Positions 7,288 through 15,838 of a DNA stretch of 64,000 nt are shown one piece after another. Position numbers and translations under genes: made by a program. The notes under the pieces are model-generated. The model did no database searches. It was not told the origin of the DNA and saw only the letters and a list, made by a program, of their open reading frames with translations. The stretch comes from Pseudomonas brassicacearum (lineage in GTDB: Bacteria > Pseudomonadota > Gammaproteobacteria > Pseudomonadales > Pseudomonadaceae). Where the stretch lies: NCBI RefSeq assembly GCF_003732225.1, contig NZ_MOBJ01000010.1, positions 62,001-126,000 on the forward strand, written 5' to 3'. Positions within the stretch are counted from its first letter, which is position 1. Every line of letters starts with the position of its first letter.

Positions 7288-8553
7288 ATGAATCAGATGG
7301 CAGGAACGAAAGCAGCAGGCACTCTTGATCCGTCCTTTGGTAACGGTGGTGTTGTGGCAGCGCCGGGGGGGACGAAATCAATTGCCGTCCTACCGAATAA
7401 CAAGCTAATCGTTCTTACAGGCGCCAGCCTCCGTGAGCCGCTTACGGTGGCACGATTAACTGAGGCGGGAGAGCTTGATCCATCGTTTGGGAACGGTGGT
7501 GTGGTTGAAATCCCTATTACTGGATATTCCATGCTGGCAAGTCACATTATTGCGCTGGAAAATGGCAATTACCTGATCTCGGGTTACGAATCTGGTACGG
7601 CTCCCACCAGAAAGTATGTATGTCGGCTATTGGAAAACGGTCAACTGGATGCCTCCTTTGGAGAGGCAGGTATGGCCACGATTCAAATTACGGATATTGC
7701 AGGTGTCGATATTGGAGAGGGCGCCAGGTTTATTAATAGCGGTGAAGAGGAAGTGGCTGGTAATGCGGTTTTTTTTAGCAGCGACCGGATAGTCGTCTCC
7801 GAGCAGAACGCCAAAATCTATTTGAGCGCTCATATTTATACCGAAAAAAGAGGCTTTGAAGGGATTGTGTTTCGTCTTAACGAAAATGGTTCTCGGGACA
7901 CAAGCTTTAATGGCGGTTATGTATTGATTCCGACTCCAGATTTGGCTTCTAACATTTACCTCATATCTTTAACACTCCAAAGGGACGGTGTGCTGGTTGC
8001 TGGAGCGTTCGCGACTGCGGGTCCCCGCGGAAATGCTTTTCTGAGCCGCTATGACCAAAGTGGAAATCTCGATGTTTCGTTCGGTGAGCGGGGAATGGTG
8101 ATCATCCCCAATGGCACCGATGGCCGAACGTCTAAGATTACCTCCGTGGTGGTAAGTGGTAATGGTCTGATTGTAGCGTCTGGTGAATCAGGCAAAGGTG
8201 GTGAAAAGGAAGGTTTGATAGCTGTTCTTAATCCTAATGGTGGTTTCAATCTTATCTTCAACAAAGGGCAACCCTTGTACGCCGCTTTCTTGCCCGATTT
8301 GGTTTTCTCGACGATTGTTTTGCAGCAGGACAGAAAGATCATAGTGACTGGATCGGGCGACGGGGGCTATCTGGTGGCCGCGCGTTATGAGCTTGACGGC
8401 TCTCTCGATCTGACGTTTGGAGGCGAAGGCTGGGTCGTCTTCCACCATAGTGGGACCCTGGCTGCTGTAAGCAGCGAGTTAACGCCAGATAACAAAGTTG
8501 TTGTTCTTGGGACGAGGACTTTTGAGAGGTATGCGGTGCGATACCTGGGATGA
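7288..8553 (+). CDS. Delta-60 repeat protein, predicted beta-propeller-like
   Basis: 421 residues from ATG 7288, chosen because AGGGAG precedes it and because the upstream extension would run through REP DNA. It contains at least six copies of the delta-60 repeat signature: LDPSFGNGGVV (twice), LDASFGEAGMATI, RDTSFNGGYVLI, LDVSFGERGMVII and LDLTFGGEGWVVF, spaced by about 50-60 residues. The family folds into beta-structure resembling a propeller; its function in Pseudomonas is unknown. There is no N-terminal signal peptide. It stands alone between REP elements, with no operon partner. The base composition is somewhat more AT-rich than the adjacent housekeeping genes. Confidence 0.8.
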   Translation: MNQMAGTKAAGTLDPSFGNGGVVAAPGGTKSIAVLPNNKLIVLTGASLREPLTVARLTEAGELDPSFGNGGVVEIPITGYSMLASHIIALENGNYLISGYESGTAPTRKYVCRLLENGQLDASFGEAGMATIQITDIAGVDIGEGARFINSGEEEVAGNAVFFSSDRIVVSEQNAKIYLSAHIYTEKRGFEGIVFRLNENGSRDTSFNGGYVLIPTPDLASNIYLISLTLQRDGVLVAGAFATAGPRGNAFLSRYDQSGNLDVSFGERGMVIIPNGTDGRTSKITSVVVSGNGLIVASGESGKGGEKEGLIAVLNPNGGFNLIFNKGQPLYAAFLPDLVFSTIVLQQDRKIIVTGSGDGGYLVAARYELDGSLDLTFGGEGWVVFHHSGTLAAVSSELTPDNKVVVLGTRTFERYAVRYLG

Positions 8554-8596
8554 TATTGAGGTGTGAAGTTGGGGTCAGTTAGACCGGGGTGGATTC

Positions 8597-8666
8597 ATCG
8601 CGAGCAAGCCCGCTCCCACAGGGATCACCTAAACCCTGTGGGAGCGGGCTTGCTTCGGGCGGCGAT
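8597..8666. repeat. REP inverted doublet
   Basis: GCAAGCCCGCTCCCACAGGG (8604 on) is perfectly mirrored by CCCTGTGGGAGCGGGCTTGC (ending 8653) with a ten-base spacer, so a transcript would form a 20-bp hairpin. It lies between the convergent delta-60 gene and the HDOD gene. Confidence 0.85.
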
Positions 8667-8679
8667 CCGACGAATGCTT

Positions 8680-10080
8680 TTAGGCCTGGGTGAATTGCGA
8701 GGCGAGTTCGCGCAGCAGGACTTCGGCTTCGAGGACTTTGCTGACGACGTCTTCGGCTTTGTCGCGCGTCAGGCCGAGGCGGTCGAGCAGGGTGTCGGGG
8801 ATTTCTTCGTCGGGGCCGGAGCCGATGCCGCGGCTGCGCAGCAGGCGCACGGCCAGGCAGACGAGGTTCGGGTATTCGGCGTAGTCGCGGTCGTAGCTTG
8901 GGTCGTGCTGGAAGCGCAGCGCGGTGGCCAGTTCGTCGGGCATGTCCCAGTAGCGCATCAGCCACGCGCCGATCTGTTCACGGCTAATGCCCAGCAGGTG
9001 TTGTTCGACAAAGCTGTGGCACAGGTGCGGGTTGACCTCCAGGTGGCGGCAGATCAGCGAGAAGTGCGGCGGGAAGACGTGGGCCAGCAGCAAGTAGCCG
9101 AAGTTGTGCAGCAGGCCGGCGAGGTAGGTCAGGCCGGCTTCCGGGCGCTGGGCGCGCGGCATGGCGCGGGTCAGGCCTTCGATGACGGCGGCGGTGTAGA
9201 TCGATTGCTGCCAGTACGGCGTGGTGTGTTGCGGGTGGTCCTTGGGCAGGCTCAGGGTTTTGCCCAGGGCCAGGCCCAGCGCCAGGTTGATCACCAGATC
9301 GAAACCCAGCACGCGGACGATTGCGTCTTCCACTGAACGAATCTTGCCCGGCGAGGCGTAGTACGGCGACGCCGCCCAGCTCACCACTTGCGCGGCCAGC
9401 GCCGGGTCGGTTTCGACGACGCCGGTGATGTCGTCGATGGTGGCGTTGGGGTCGACCCGCAGCTTGATGATTTTTTGTGCAGTTTCAGCGAGCGGCGGAA
9501 TCTCGATGGTCGCTTCCAGGCGTTGCTGGATACGCCGTGCCGTGAACGCTTGCACCGCTTGGGTGATTTCCTCGCGGTCATCGTCGGGGCGGTCGAGGTT
9601 CGGGCGGATGCTGCTCAGGGCTTCGCCGAAGTTCGCGGCGCTGGCCTTGGTCAGCATGCTCTTGAAGTCTTCGCTGGCGATTTCCAGCAGCACGCCCGTC
9701 TCACCCGAGTTGATCAGCAACTGCGGTTCGCGGAGCAGGCTTTCTTCGTACAGGCACGGCGAGCTGGTGAGCGCCGGCAGGCCGGGCAAAAAGCTCAGGT
9801 TGTGTTTGCCGAGCATGCGCTCCAGGCGTTCGGTCGGCACGGCGGTGAGCCGGCGGCCGGTGAGTTCTGCGAGGCGGTTGAGGTCCAGCAACTGGCTCTG
9901 CGGGAACAGCACCATGAGCGCGCCGACGGCGTCGTCGAGCAACACCGCTTGCACCTTGCGGGCGGGGTTGAGGCCCGGGCGATCGAGCACTTCGGCGTAG
10001 CTGATGCCCAGCTTGCCGAGCAGCATCCGGATAACAGACGGGGCGTGCGGGGCTTCGGGTGCGAGGGCAACTTCGGTCAT
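8680..10080 (-). CDS. HDOD domain protein with N-terminal YbaK-like domain
   Basis: 466 residues. Residues 1-150 resemble the YbaK/aminoacyl-tRNA deacylase-like fold (VLDRPGLNPARKVQAVLL, LTGRRLTAVPTERL). Residues about 195-400 are an HDOD domain (IPPLAETAQKIIKLRVDPNA, then WAASPYYASPGKIRSVEDAI, VINLALGLALG, YLAGLLHNFGYLLLAHVFP). HDOD proteins are regulatory relatives of HD phosphohydrolases; most lack activity and influence signalling, motility or stress responses. It starts 78 bases after the recG stop on the same strand and may be co-transcribed. The precise role is unknown. Confidence 0.85.
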   Translation of the reverse strand: MTEVALAPEAPHAPSVIRMLLGKLGISYAEVLDRPGLNPARKVQAVLLDDAVGALMVLFPQSQLLDLNRLAELTGRRLTAVPTERLERMLGKHNLSFLPGLPALTSSPCLYEESLLREPQLLINSGETGVLLEIASEDFKSMLTKASAANFGEALSSIRPNLDRPDDDREEITQAVQAFTARRIQQRLEATIEIPPLAETAQKIIKLRVDPNATIDDITGVVETDPALAAQVVSWAASPYYASPGKIRSVEDAIVRVLGFDLVINLALGLALGKTLSLPKDHPQHTTPYWQQSIYTAAVIEGLTRAMPRAQRPEAGLTYLAGLLHNFGYLLLAHVFPPHFSLICRHLEVNPHLCHSFVEQHLLGISREQIGAWLMRYWDMPDELATALRFQHDPSYDRDYAEYPNLVCLAVRLLRSRGIGSGPDEEIPDTLLDRLGLTRDKAEDVVSKVLEAEVLLRELASQFTQA

Positions 10081-10158
10081 GGTGTGTGTCCGTTTTCAAA
10101 CAATTGCAGGAGTATAACCAGCTTGTTTAAAACCATCGCCCAGAAACTGAGACACTGC

Positions 10159-12234
10159 TCACACTTGGCCGTATTGCTGCCCATGTCGTAGCCAGCGGTC
10201 GAGCAACGGGCTGACGTGATGCGGCCAACGCTCCAGCAATGCCTGGGCCGCGTCGCGCACTGCCGGCAGCAGGTCGGCGTCGCGCATCAGGTCGGCGACC
10301 TTGAATTGCAGCAGGCCGGTTTGCCGGGTGCCGAGCATCTCGCCGGGGCCGCGCAGCTCGAGGTCTTTCTCGGCGATCACGAAGCCGTCGTTGGTCTCGC
10401 GCATGATGCCGAGGCGTTGACGACCGATCTGCGACAGCGGCGGATGGTAGAGCAGCACGCAGTGACTGGCGGCGCTGCCCCGGCCCACGCGACCGCGTAA
10501 CTGGTGCAGTTGCGCCAGGCCGAGGCGTTCCGGGTTTTCGATGATCATCAGGCTGGCGTTGGGCACGTCGACGCCGACTTCGATCACCGTGGTCGCCACC
10601 AGCAACTGCAGCGCGCCAGCCTTGAATTGCGCCATGACTTCGGCTTTTTCCGCCGGTTTCATGCGGCCGTGGATCAAGCCGACCTTCAGCTCGCCAAGGG
10701 CGGCGGTGAGGTCTTCATAGGTGGTTTCGGCGGCCTGGCAGGTGAGCTCTTCCGACTCTTCGATCAGTGTGCACACCCAGTACGCCTGACGCCCTTCGGC
10801 GCAGGCGGCGCGCACTCGTTCGATGACTTCGACGCGGCGCGTGTCGGTGACCAGCACGGTGTTCACCGGGGTTCGGCCGGGCGGCAGCTCGTCGAGGATC
10901 GAGGTGTCGAGGTCGGCGTAGGCGCTCATGGCCAGGGTTCGTGGAATCGGCGTGGCGGTCATGATCAGTTGATGCGGGCACATCCGCCCGCCCACGCCTT
11001 TTTGCCGCAGCGCCAGCCGTTGCTGTACGCCGAAGCGGTGTTGTTCGTCGATGATCACCAGTGCGAGGTTCTTGAACTGCACTTCGTCCTGGAACAAGGC
11101 GTGAGTGCCGACCACCATCGGCGTGCCGCTGGCGATTTGTTCCAGTGCCGCGACACGGTTTTTGCCTTTGAGCTTGCCGGCCAGCCAGGCGACTTCCAGG
11201 CCCAGCGGTTCGAGCCAGCGCTTGAAGGTGATGAAGTGCTGTTCGGCGAGGATTTCGGTGGGCGCCATCAGCGCCACTTGATAACCGGCCTCCAGCGCCT
11301 GCAAGGCAGCGAGGGCGGCGACCACGGTTTTGCCGGCGCCGACGTCGCCCTGAATCAGCCGCAGCATGGGCTCGTGCTGGCTCATGTCGTAGGCGATTTC
11401 ATTGCCGACCCGATGCTGCGCGCCGGTCGGCGGGAAGCCCAGGTTGGCCAGGTATTGGGCCGGCAGCCGGGTGGCTTTGGGCATGGCCGGCGCCCGCAGT
11501 GCGCGCATGCTTTCGCGCAGGCGTTGCTGCGACAGCTGATGGGTCAGCAGTTCTTCGAAGGCCAAACGGTGCTGCGCCCAGTGATGACCGAGGGCGAGTT
11601 CATCGACATCGGCATCGGCGGGCGGGTGATGCAAATAGCGGATCGCGTCGGCCAGCGGCGCCAGTTGGTAGTCCCGCGCCAGCTCTTGTGGCAGCCAGTC
11701 AGGCAGGCTGCTGGGGCCGAGCAGGGTCAGGGTTTGCATGCACAGTTGGCGCAGACGCTGTTGGGTCAGGCCTTCGGTGAGCGGGTAGACCGGCGTCAGG
11801 GTTTCATCCACCGGCGGCGGTTCGTCGCCGGTGATGGCGCGGTATTCCGGGTGGTAGATTTCCAGCCCCGACGCACCGGGCCGGGCTTCGCCGTAGCAGC
11901 GCACGCGGGTGCCGCGTTTCAGGCCTTCCTTTTGCGCGTTGCTGAAATGGTAGAAGCGCAGGCTGAGCCCGCCGGTGCCATCCTGCAGGCGCACGACCAG
12001 GCTGCGGCGTCGGCCCATGACCACGTCGGCGCCGCTGACGGTGCCTTCGATCACCGCATCCTGACCCGGCCGCAAGTGGCCGATCGGCACCACGCGGGTG
12101 CGATCCTGGTAGCGCAGCGGCAGGTGGAACAGCACGTCCTGAAGGTTTTCCAGGCCAACCTTGGCGAGTTTTTCGGCCATGGCTTCGCCGACACCCTTGA
12201 GTGCCGTGACCGACACTTGCGACAGCTCAGCCAT
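10159..12234 (-). CDS. recG: ATP-dependent DNA helicase RecG
   Basis: 691 residues, the normal length. RecG remodels stalled replication forks and branch-migrates Holliday junctions. The N-terminal wedge/OB domain covers roughly residues 60-150 (VEGTVSGADVVMGRRRSLVV-type strands). The helicase motor shows GDVGAGKT (Walker A), DEQHRFG (motif II) and TATPIPRTLAM, and the C-terminal half has HGRMKPAEK and QLRGRVGRG. The start is nine bases after the oxyR stop, so oxyR-recG form an operon as in other pseudomonads. Nothing is missing. Confidence 0.97.
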   Translation of the reverse strand: MAELSQVSVTALKGVGEAMAEKLAKVGLENLQDVLFHLPLRYQDRTRVVPIGHLRPGQDAVIEGTVSGADVVMGRRRSLVVRLQDGTGGLSLRFYHFSNAQKEGLKRGTRVRCYGEARPGASGLEIYHPEYRAITGDEPPPVDETLTPVYPLTEGLTQQRLRQLCMQTLTLLGPSSLPDWLPQELARDYQLAPLADAIRYLHHPPADADVDELALGHHWAQHRLAFEELLTHQLSQQRLRESMRALRAPAMPKATRLPAQYLANLGFPPTGAQHRVGNEIAYDMSQHEPMLRLIQGDVGAGKTVVAALAALQALEAGYQVALMAPTEILAEQHFITFKRWLEPLGLEVAWLAGKLKGKNRVAALEQIASGTPMVVGTHALFQDEVQFKNLALVIIDEQHRFGVQQRLALRQKGVGGRMCPHQLIMTATPIPRTLAMSAYADLDTSILDELPPGRTPVNTVLVTDTRRVEVIERVRAACAEGRQAYWVCTLIEESEELTCQAAETTYEDLTAALGELKVGLIHGRMKPAEKAEVMAQFKAGALQLLVATTVIEVGVDVPNASLMIIENPERLGLAQLHQLRGRVGRGSAASHCVLLYHPPLSQIGRQRLGIMRETNDGFVIAEKDLELRGPGEMLGTRQTGLLQFKVADLMRDADLLPAVRDAAQALLERWPHHVSPLLDRWLRHGQQYGQV

Positions 12235-12243
12235 TGCTAACGT

Positions 12244-13167
12244 TTAACCCGCAACCGCTGGCTGCTTGGCCACCGAGCACAGGCGGATCGAGTCAGCGAG
12301 GATTTCAATTGCTTTCGGCCGTGGGAAGCTGGCGCGCCAGGCGATGGCCACGGTGCGGAACGGCACCGGCGGTGCCAGAGGGCGCACTTCGAGCACACCG
12401 GGGGCGTAGTGGTGGCTGTCGACAGCCGAGAGCGGCAGGATCGAGATGCCCAGACCGGAGGCGACCATGTGCCGAATGGTTTCCAGGGAGCTGGATTCGA
12501 CGGTGGTGTGCTTGGCGCCGTCGTTGCCCTTGGCGAGGGTCGGGCAGGCTTCGAGCACCTGGTCGCGGAAGCAGTGGCCTTCGCCGAGCAGCAGCAGGCT
12601 CTTGTCGTTGAGCAGGCTGGCGTCGATGGATTCTTTCTCGGTCCACGGGTGCTGGGCCGGCATCAGGACGTAGAACGGCTCGTCGTAGAGTTGCAGGGTC
12701 AGCACGTCGGCTTCGTTGAACGGCAGGGCGATGATGATCGCGTCCAGCTCGCCGTTGCGCAGTTTGTCGCGCAGCACGTGGGTGAAGTTTTCTTCGATGT
12801 ACAACGGCATCTGCGGAGCGACCCGGTGCAGTTGTGGAATCAGGTGCGGGAACAGGTAAGGGCCGACGGTGTAGATCGCGCCGACTTTCAGCGGGGCGGT
12901 CAGCTGGTTTTTGCCGGCCTGGGCCAGTTCACGAATGCCTTGGGCCTGTTCGAGGACTTTCTGGGCCTGGGCGACGATGCCTTCGCCAACCGGGGTCAGG
13001 CGCACCGCGCTTTTGCTGCGCTCGAAAATCAGCACACCGAGTTCGTCTTCAAGCTTTTTCACGCCCACCGACAGGGTCGGCTGACTGACGTGGCAACGCT
13101 CGGCCGCGTGGCCGAAGTGCTGCTCTTGGGCGAGGGTAACGATGTAGCGTAATTCTGTGAGGGTCAT
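12244..13167 (-). CDS. oxyR: Hydrogen-peroxide-sensing LysR regulator OxyR
   Basis: 307 residues from ATG 13167 (MTLTELRYIVTLAQ). The frame runs further upstream, but this is the conserved family start. The winged HTH covers residues 1-60 (HFGHAAERCHVSQPTLSVGV). The redox cysteines fall in GEGHCFRDQVLEAC at residues 199 and 208, the same numbers as in E. coli OxyR, so peroxide sensing by disulphide formation is expected. Targets in pseudomonads include catalases and alkyl hydroperoxide reductases. The gene is followed directly by recG. Confidence 0.96.
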   Translation of the reverse strand: MTLTELRYIVTLAQEQHFGHAAERCHVSQPTLSVGVKKLEDELGVLIFERSKSAVRLTPVGEGIVAQAQKVLEQAQGIRELAQAGKNQLTAPLKVGAIYTVGPYLFPHLIPQLHRVAPQMPLYIEENFTHVLRDKLRNGELDAIIIALPFNEADVLTLQLYDEPFYVLMPAQHPWTEKESIDASLLNDKSLLLLGEGHCFRDQVLEACPTLAKGNDGAKHTTVESSSLETIRHMVASGLGISILPLSAVDSHHYAPGVLEVRPLAPPVPFRTVAIAWRASFPRPKAIEILADSIRLCSVAKQPAVAG

Positions 13168-13284
13168 AGCGGGCGTCCATGATGATGCGGCCAAGCATAC
13201 CGGCTGCAATCGATAGACGCACGTTATCAGACTGGGGCAGGAGCGCGACACTGGGCAATGCATGTTTGGCGCTGGCAGATATGC

Positions 13285-13310
13285 AAAAGGCACCTTTCGG
13301 TGCCTTTTTT
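13285..13310. terminator. Rho-independent terminator downstream of tonB
   Basis: AAAAGGCACC-TTTC-GGTGCCTTTTTT is a 10-bp stem with a four-base loop and T-runs on both sides. It ends the exbB-exbD-tonB transcript arriving on the minus strand and would work in both directions. Confidence 0.8.
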
Positions 13311-13346
13311 GAAGATCGCAGATATTTCTGCAAATGCTGGAGAACC

Positions 13347-13451
13347 TGTGGGAGCGAGCTTGCTCCGGGCGGCGTTCCGACGATTAGGCGATAACATTCA
13401 ACATCTTCGCTGACTGTTACACCGCTATCGCGAGCAAGCTCGCTCCCACAG
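13347..13451. repeat. REP inverted doublet
   Basis: The arms TGTGGGAGCGAGCTTGCTCC and ATCGCGAGCAAGCTCGCTCC (plus CACA) face each other across about 60 bases that include AACATTCAACATC. It lies downstream of tonB. The left arm has CGGGCGGCG instead of the usual GCGAT. Confidence 0.85.
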
Positions 13452-13482
13452 GGGAGTCTTCCACATTGGAATCTGTTGCGTC

Positions 13483-14232
13483 TTAGCGTCGGCGTTTTTC
13501 CAGGGAATAAACAAACGGCGCAACGATTTCGATCGAGCCGTTTTTCAGCATGTCGGCCGGTGGCTTGGGCAGTGGCTGGGCGCGGCGGATCATTTCCAGG
13601 GTGGCCCGGTCCAGATCGGCGTTGCCGGAACGACCGACCAGTTCGTACGACAGCACCTGACCTTGAGCATCGACCACGAAGCGCAGACGGTTCAAACCTT
13701 CCTTGCCACGCGATTGAGCGGCTGGCGGGTACTTTTTGTACTTCTGCAAGTGCGCCAACAGCGTGCCTTGCCAGCTTTCCTTGGCGGCAGTCTGCGCCAG
13801 CGACGGGCCGGGGGCAGGTTGCGCGGATTTCTCCGTCGGAGCGTTGGTCGGCGGTGTGTCGCTCGGTTTCTCCTCAGCCGGCTTTTCCTTCGGCGGCTCA
13901 GGCTTTTTTTCCACAGGCTTGGGCGGTTGAGGCTTGGGCTTGGGTTTGACCGGCTTGGGCACCGAGATCGTCGGTTTTGGCGCTTCCGCGAGTTTTGGTA
14001 ATGGCAGCTCTTCCACCGGAGCCGTTGGCTGCGGCGGCGTGACGACCTTGGGCGGTGCCGGTGGCGGGGGGGCCGGAAGCGGCGCCAACTCGACCATCAT
14101 CGCCATCGGCGGCAGCTCGACAGGCGGCGAGGACTTCCAGTTGAGCGCGAGCAGAATCGCGACCGCATGGACGCCCAGCACCACGGCCAGGCTACCGCCG
14201 TAACGCGTCAGCTTTTGGCGCGTCGTGATCAT
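13483..14232 (-). CDS. tonB: TonB energy-transducing periplasmic protein
   Basis: 249 residues. The layout is a cytoplasmic start with one N-terminal membrane anchor (VLGVHAVAILLALNW, residues 18-32), then a long Pro/Lys/Glu-rich span (residues 38-140, repeated PKP and PEPPKEKP units), then the C-terminal TonB domain (YPPAAQSRGKEGLNRLRFVV, LDRATLEMIRRAQPLPKPP). TonB carries proton-motive energy from ExbB-ExbD to outer-membrane siderophore, haem and cobalamin receptors. Its ATG overlaps the exbD stop by four bases, so it is translationally coupled as the last gene of the operon. Confidence 0.95.
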   Translation of the reverse strand: MITTRQKLTRYGGSLAVVLGVHAVAILLALNWKSSPPVELPPMAMMVELAPLPAPPPPAPPKVVTPPQPTAPVEELPLPKLAEAPKPTISVPKPVKPKPKPQPPKPVEKKPEPPKEKPAEEKPSDTPPTNAPTEKSAQPAPGPSLAQTAAKESWQGTLLAHLQKYKKYPPAAQSRGKEGLNRLRFVVDAQGQVLSYELVGRSGNADLDRATLEMIRRAQPLPKPPADMLKNGSIEIVAPFVYSLEKRRR

Positions 14233-14657
14233 TTCTTGGCTGCCGTCTCAAGTCCGACCAGGCCGACTTTCAGGTAGCCGGCGGCCCGCAGGGCATCCAT
14301 CACGTGCATCAGGTCGCCGTAGTCCACGCCTTTGTCGGCCTGGAAGAAGATGGTCGTGTCCTTCTTGCCGTGGGTTCGCGCATCGAGGGTTGCGCCAAGG
14401 GTTTCGGCGTTGACTTCGTCTTCGCCCAGGTACAGGCGTTGGTCGGCCTTGACGCTGAGGAACACCGGTTTCTCTGGCCGCGGCGCCGGTTTGGCGGTCG
14501 AGGCGGGGAGGTCAACCTTGATGTCCACGGTGGCCAGCGGGGCGGCCACCATGAAGATGATCAGCAGCACCAGCATCACGTCGATGAACGGCGTGACGTT
14601 GATTTCGTGGTTCTCGGCGAGATCGTCGTCCGCGCCTTCCTTTAAATGCAAGCCCAT
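14229..14657 (-). CDS. exbD: ExbD proton-channel subunit
   Basis: 142 residues with one membrane helix near the N-terminus (FIDVMLVLLIIFMVAAPLAT, residues 25-44) containing the essential membrane Asp (PFIDVML). The rest is the periplasmic domain (VDLPAST, then GKKDTTIFFQADKGVDYGDL). It forms the proton-driven motor with ExbB and activates TonB. It sits six bases after the exbB stop and overlaps tonB by four bases. Confidence 0.96.
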   Translation of the reverse strand: MGLHLKEGADDDLAENHEINVTPFIDVMLVLLIIFMVAAPLATVDIKVDLPASTAKPAPRPEKPVFLSVKADQRLYLGEDEVNAETLGATLDARTHGKKDTTIFFQADKGVDYGDLMHVMDALRAAGYLKVGLVGLETAAKK

Positions 14658-14663
14658 GGCGGA

Positions 14664-15647
14664 TTACCCTACTTTGACCATGTGCGGTTGCGAGGCGGTG
14701 CGCTCGGCCGGCTGGTGATCGAGGTCGCGGCTGACCAGCAGCAGGACTTCTGCCGAAGCATCGGAAACCTGGGCTTTGTAACCGGCGATGGAGCGTGCGA
14801 AGACGTTGTAGATCACGACCGCAGGAATCGCGGCCACCAGGCCCAGTGCGGTGGCCAGCAGGGCTTCGGCGATGCCGGGAGCAACGACGGCGAGGTTGGT
14901 GGTCTGGGTTTTGGCGATGCCGATGAAGCTGTTCATGATGCCCCAGACGGTGCCGAACAGGCCGACGAACGGTGCAGTGGAGCCGATGGTGGCCAGCACG
15001 CCGGTGCCGCTGCTCATGTTGCGACCACAGGCTGCCACCAGACGCTCAAGACGGAAGCTGACGCGTTCCTTGATGCCTTCCTTTTCGCGGCTGTTGGCCG
15101 ACAGGCGCATTTCTTCCAGGGCATCGTGGACCAGCAGGTTGGCGAGGGTGCCTTCCTTGGCCGCGCTGGCGCTGGCTTCTTTAAGGGTGGTGGCTTTTTT
15201 CAGGTGGGCGATTTCGCCGCGCAGACGACGTTTGGCACCCAGCAACTCAAGGCCCTTGGCGATCCAGATAGTCCAGGTGATGATCGAGGCAATAGCCAGG
15301 CCGATCATCACGATTTTCACGATGATGTCGGCGTTCTGGTACATGCCCCACGGCGACAGGTCATGGGCCATGCCCAAAGTGTTGTCGGCTTCGAGGACTT
15401 CAGGTGCGTCAGCGGCAGCGTCTTCGGCGGCGACGGGCGTCACGGCCGGGGCAGCGTGGTCGGCGTTTGCATGAGCGGCTGGCGCGGAGGCTGCTGTTAC
15501 AGCCGGTGCGGTGGCGGTAGTCGGCTCATCGGCGAATGCGGTGGTCGGGGCCAGCAGCAGGCTGAACAACAGCGCGGCGACCGCGCTCAGGGCGCGAGTT
15601 GGACGAGCAAGCGTGGTTGGCGAAGCGGAGAGAGGATTACGTGTCAT
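14664..15647 (-). CDS. exbB: ExbB proton-channel subunit with long exported N-terminus
   Basis: 327 residues from ATG 15647 (MTRNPLSASPTTLARP); the upstream extension is not needed. A cleavable signal sequence (ALSAVAALLFSLLLAPTTAFA) is followed by an Ala-rich periplasmic stretch to about residue 105, as in Pseudomonas ExbB. Three membrane helices follow (IIVKIVMIGLAIASIITWTI; MSSGTGVLATIGSTAPFVGL then FGTVWGIM; VAPGIAEALLATALGLVAAI). It forms the pentameric ring around ExbD and is the first gene of exbB-exbD-tonB. A weak Fur-like palindrome lies upstream. Confidence 0.95.
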   Translation of the reverse strand: MTRNPLSASPTTLARPTRALSAVAALLFSLLLAPTTAFADEPTTATAPAVTAASAPAAHANADHAAPAVTPVAAEDAAADAPEVLEADNTLGMAHDLSPWGMYQNADIIVKIVMIGLAIASIITWTIWIAKGLELLGAKRRLRGEIAHLKKATTLKEASASAAKEGTLANLLVHDALEEMRLSANSREKEGIKERVSFRLERLVAACGRNMSSGTGVLATIGSTAPFVGLFGTVWGIMNSFIGIAKTQTTNLAVVAPGIAEALLATALGLVAAIPAVVIYNVFARSIAGYKAQVSDASAEVLLLVSRDLDHQPAERTASQPHMVKVG

Positions 15648-15730
15648 GCTGGCCGGACCTGAGAGAAAAAAAGAGGGTTTGATGTCCTTCCAGGCCTCGT
15701 AGGCCGAGAACAAAAGTGGCTGGCATTATT

Positions 15731-15749
15731 GCAAGTAATTCTTGTTAAC
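15731..15749. promoter_or_regulatory. Weak Fur-box-like palindrome upstream of exbB
   Basis: GCAAGTAATTCTTGTTAAC is an imperfect palindrome about 85 bases before the exbB start. It resembles, loosely, the AT-rich 19-mer bound by Fur. Iron control of exbB-exbD-tonB is expected from other bacteria, but the match is poor, so this is only a candidate. Confidence 0.25.
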
Positions 15750-15838
15750 AAAAGTAATAGAGTCTCTTTTTTTCTTTGATTGCTAGCCGCACATCCAATT
15801 CCGGGGCTAGCCTGTACCTTTCTGATGGGAGAATTTTG

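Noticed and set aside
10504..12240. A 578-codon open frame antisense to recG
   Set aside because: It is a mirror of recG codon bias. The plus-strand composition (very Gln/His/Arg/Val-rich) is not that of a real protein.
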